This document shows, in pieces, positions 24,577 through 26,276 of a DNA stretch of 26,276 bases (positions are counted from its first letter, which is position 1; each line of letters opens with the position of its first letter). This DNA comes from Lewinellaceae bacterium. Lineage in GTDB: Bacteria; Bacteroidota; Bacteroidia; Chitinophagales; Saprospiraceae. The stretch is taken from assembly GCA_016711435.1 (NCBI GenBank), contig JADJSY010000053.1:1-26276 (forward strand). The letters run 5' to 3'. The translations under genes were made by a program, and so were the position numbers. Under the pieces are notes generated by a model. The model searched no databases. It saw only the letters and a list, made by a program, of their open reading frames with translations, and was not told the origin of the DNA.

Positions 24577-24677
24577 TAGAAGTTCGTTGAAAGCATCGGA
24601 TACTAAAGTACCGACGATGGTTCATTTTGGACGACTTCTTCAAAAAGTCTGATGAATCACCTTTCAAGTCAGGGTCT

Positions 24678-24685
24678 TATCTTTG
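24678..24685 (+). promoter_or_regulatory. Orphan -7-like box facing the O-antigen ligase gene
   Basis: TATCTTTG matches TAnnTTTG on the plus strand, 280 bases before the next gene. No -33 TTG at the usual spacing. If used, the transcript would start with a long leader containing the inverted repeat at 24775-24858. Confidence 0.25.
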
Positions 24686-24774
24686 TGACCGGCCTGGGAT
24701 ATATGGCAAAAATGGAACACGGATTTTTGCCGCCAAAGAGTGAGGGAACACCTTATCCTATCTTTTTTCAAACG

Positions 24775-24951
24775 CTAAGTAACGCTTAAAAAACAAGTTC
24801 CATTTGCACCGGGGCACTGGGTTTGGTGGGGTTTCGTGCGTCTTTAAGCGTTACTAAGTAATCAAGCAACATTAGTTTTGGCTAAATTATTTGTAAATGA
24901 TTGATTATCAACACAAATAACCACCAGTAACTAATAACTAATAACTACTTA
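24775..24951. repeat. Inverted repeat and heptamer run before the O-antigen ligase gene
   Basis: GTAACGCTTAAA (24779-24790) and its exact complement (24843-24854) form a stem around a 52-base loop, with weak pairing beyond. Further right, 24916-24951 carries AATAACC/AATAACT heptamers like those at 14401-14436, without an inverted partner. The rest of the 24548-24965 gap shows only the two promoter-like boxes noted separately. Confidence 0.65.
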
Positions 24952-24965
24952 TTGCATCAAATCTT

Positions 24966-26276
24966 TTGAAAATCAATTTTTTAAGTAACACAAAAACGCC
25001 CGAAGGACTTACCATCTTCTTCGCAATGCTCCTGGTAGTAAGTATGATGCTTTCTCCTTTTCTGCTTTCCATCAGCATGTGGGGACTGGTAGGAGCAGCC
25101 TTGTGGCATACCGCCCAAACGCTTCGGCAAACAGGACAGTTCCAACATTTAAACAGGGCACAGGCAGCGCTGAAAATATTGAGTCATAGTTTTCGCCTCT
25201 TTTTTCAACAACGCGCCGCTGTGGTGATGTCTATTTTGTTGCTGGTACCGGCACTCAGTTTTTTCTGGTCCACCAACCACGATTTCTGGCTCGAACGAAC
25301 GCGCGTTCGTATCCCGTTTTTTGTACTTCCCTGGGCATTTGTCAACTTGCCCAATCTATCGAAGCGCCAATACCGAAGCGTATTGTATGTATTGGTCTGG
25401 ACAGTTTTGTTGATCTGTATAGGTGTAGGCATCAATTTTTTGCTGCATACTGATGAAATTCTCGCCAATCTGGGCATGGGACAGCCCGTTCCGGTGCCCC
25501 GCAACCACATTCGTTTCAACCTGATACTCGCCACGGCAATCCTGGTAGGCGGCTGGTTATGGGAGCAGCGGTATGTGTGGCGTTATCCCTGGGAAAGAAA
25601 GCTGCTGCTGGTAGCGGTGTTACTGATGTTTGTGTTCATCCACGTGCTGTCGGTACGCAGTGGTATTGTTACTTTATATGCCGCCTTGCTGTTTAGTGTT
25701 TTCCGGTTTGTCGTGCGCACCCGGCGCTGGAAAGCAGGATTGATTACCCTGCTTATCATCGTTGTCACACCTGTGTTGGCCGTGTTGAGCATTCCCAGCC
25801 TGCAACAACGCCTGGCTTATATGGCCTGGGACTGGAAACAATATCAAAGCAACGACGGCGACGACTATTCCGATTCCGAACGCTGGGTTTCTTTTAGTGC
25901 CGGGATACAATTGTGGCGTGAAAACCCTCTGCTGGGCGTGGGTACCGGCGATTTACCTATGGAAATACAGCGCGTTGTAAATAACCGTTTCCCCAAATAT
26001 ACCTTAGAACCCAAACTGCCGCACAACCAGTTTATTTACATCCTCGCAGGTACGGGACTGATCGGTTTGTTGTTGAGTATGCTCGCCTTTTTGTGGCCCA
26101 TCGCAACAGGCGGACGCCGGCATTTCTACCTTTTTGCTACCTTTCAAATTATCCTTTTGATTTCTTTCCTGGTGGAATACACCATCGAAACCTCTATTGG
26201 TGTGGCCTACTACCTGTTTTATTTGTTCTGGTTTGGAAAAATGGCAGAAGTGGAGCGGAAAACGACGTTTCAGAAA
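24966..26276 (+). CDS. O-antigen ligase/polymerase-like membrane protein (partial, 3' end outside)
   Basis: The open frame runs to the window edge (437 codons present, no stop). The product is a polytopic membrane protein with about ten hydrophobic segments and a long extracytoplasmic loop in its second half. The loop motifs ERWVSFSAGIQLWRENPLLG, GVGTGD and LPHNQFIYILAGTGLIGL are typical of the Wzy/WaaL family (O-antigen ligase-type, PF04932). Such proteins join or polymerise undecaprenyl-linked glycans at the outer face of the inner membrane; ligase or polymerase activity cannot be told apart here. No ATG opens the frame early: I chose the TTG at 24966 (reading KINFLSNTKTPEG next), with the ATG at 25026 as alternative. 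In T9SS bacteria such ligases help make the A-LPS anchor, but that link is inference. Confidence 0.85.
   Translation, partial: MKINFLSNTKTPEGLTIFFAMLLVVSMMLSPFLLSISMWGLVGAALWHTAQTLRQTGQFQHLNRAQAALKILSHSFRLFFQQRAAVVMSILLLVPALSFFWSTNHDFWLERTRVRIPFFVLPWAFVNLPNLSKRQYRSVLYVLVWTVLLICIGVGINFLLHTDEILANLGMGQPVPVPRNHIRFNLILATAILVGGWLWEQRYVWRYPWERKLLLVAVLLMFVFIHVLSVRSGIVTLYAALLFSVFRFVVRTRRWKAGLITLLIIVVTPVLAVLSIPSLQQRLAYMAWDWKQYQSNDGDDYSDSERWVSFSAGIQLWRENPLLGVGTGDLPMEIQRVVNNRFPKYTLEPKLPHNQFIYILAGTGLIGLLLSMLAFLWPIATGGRRHFYLFATFQIILLISFLVEYTIETSIGVAYYLFYLFWFGKMAEVERKTTFQK

Noticed and set aside
24548..24667. Forty extra N-terminal codons for the methyltransferase
   Set aside because: They would hide the lipoprotein signal and contain the TACTTTTG box; the ATG at 24547 fits better.

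Overview
The window looks like a chromosomal segment of a Bacteroidota bacterium, most probably of the Saprospiraceae type. The evidence is type IX secretion (T9SS) genes porU and porV, proteins with T9SS type A and type B sorting domains, an SDR-type threonine dehydrogenase of the flavobacterial kind, lipoproteins, and several -7 promoter boxes of the Bacteroidota form TAnnTTTG. No tRNA, rRNA, CRISPR array, transposase or phage gene was found.

Layout. Positions 1-8.9 kb are read leftwards: an Lrp/AsnC regulator (8883-8410), a secreted CARDB-like protein, a five-haem cytochrome c with a T9SS sorting domain, then porU and porV. porU is broken by about four frame changes and porV has no good start codon, so either this stretch carries uncorrected indels or the secretion locus is decaying. 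Positions 9.3-15.8 kb read rightwards: a CtpA-type S41 protease, a RibF-glycosyltransferase fusion, an RluA-type pseudouridine synthase (also frameshifted) and the SRP GTPase Ffh. Positions 16.1-19.7 kb read leftwards: a small lipoprotein, a solitary Cas6-like protein without other cas genes, and a seven-bladed-propeller protein with a T9SS type B domain. Positions 19.9-22.3 kb read rightwards: threonine 3-dehydrogenase and a double aspartyl protease/PDZ protein. A site-2 protease with CBS domains and a lipoprotein methyltransferase read leftwards. An O-antigen ligase-like membrane protein runs off the right edge.

The most unusual content is between the genes. Ten of the sixteen intergenic gaps contain degenerate tandem repeats, nearly all with a unit of about 7 bp. 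In most cases they form the two arms of a large hairpin. The repeated word differs between loci, while the two arms of one locus match closely. Some loci share arms, cores or outer ends in new combinations. The arms can reach into stop codons of genes or lie directly upstream of promoter -7 boxes. The arrangement recalls the heptanucleotide STRR repeats of cyanobacteria and MITE/REP-type elements, but I do not recognise it as a named family. The largest has 98-bp arms with only two mismatches and sits between the divergent lrp-like and ctpA genes.

Functionally, the window links envelope work (T9SS, outer-membrane and secreted proteins, proteolysis, surface glycans) with housekeeping (FAD synthesis, SRP, RNA modification, threonine breakdown). 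No single pathway unites it.
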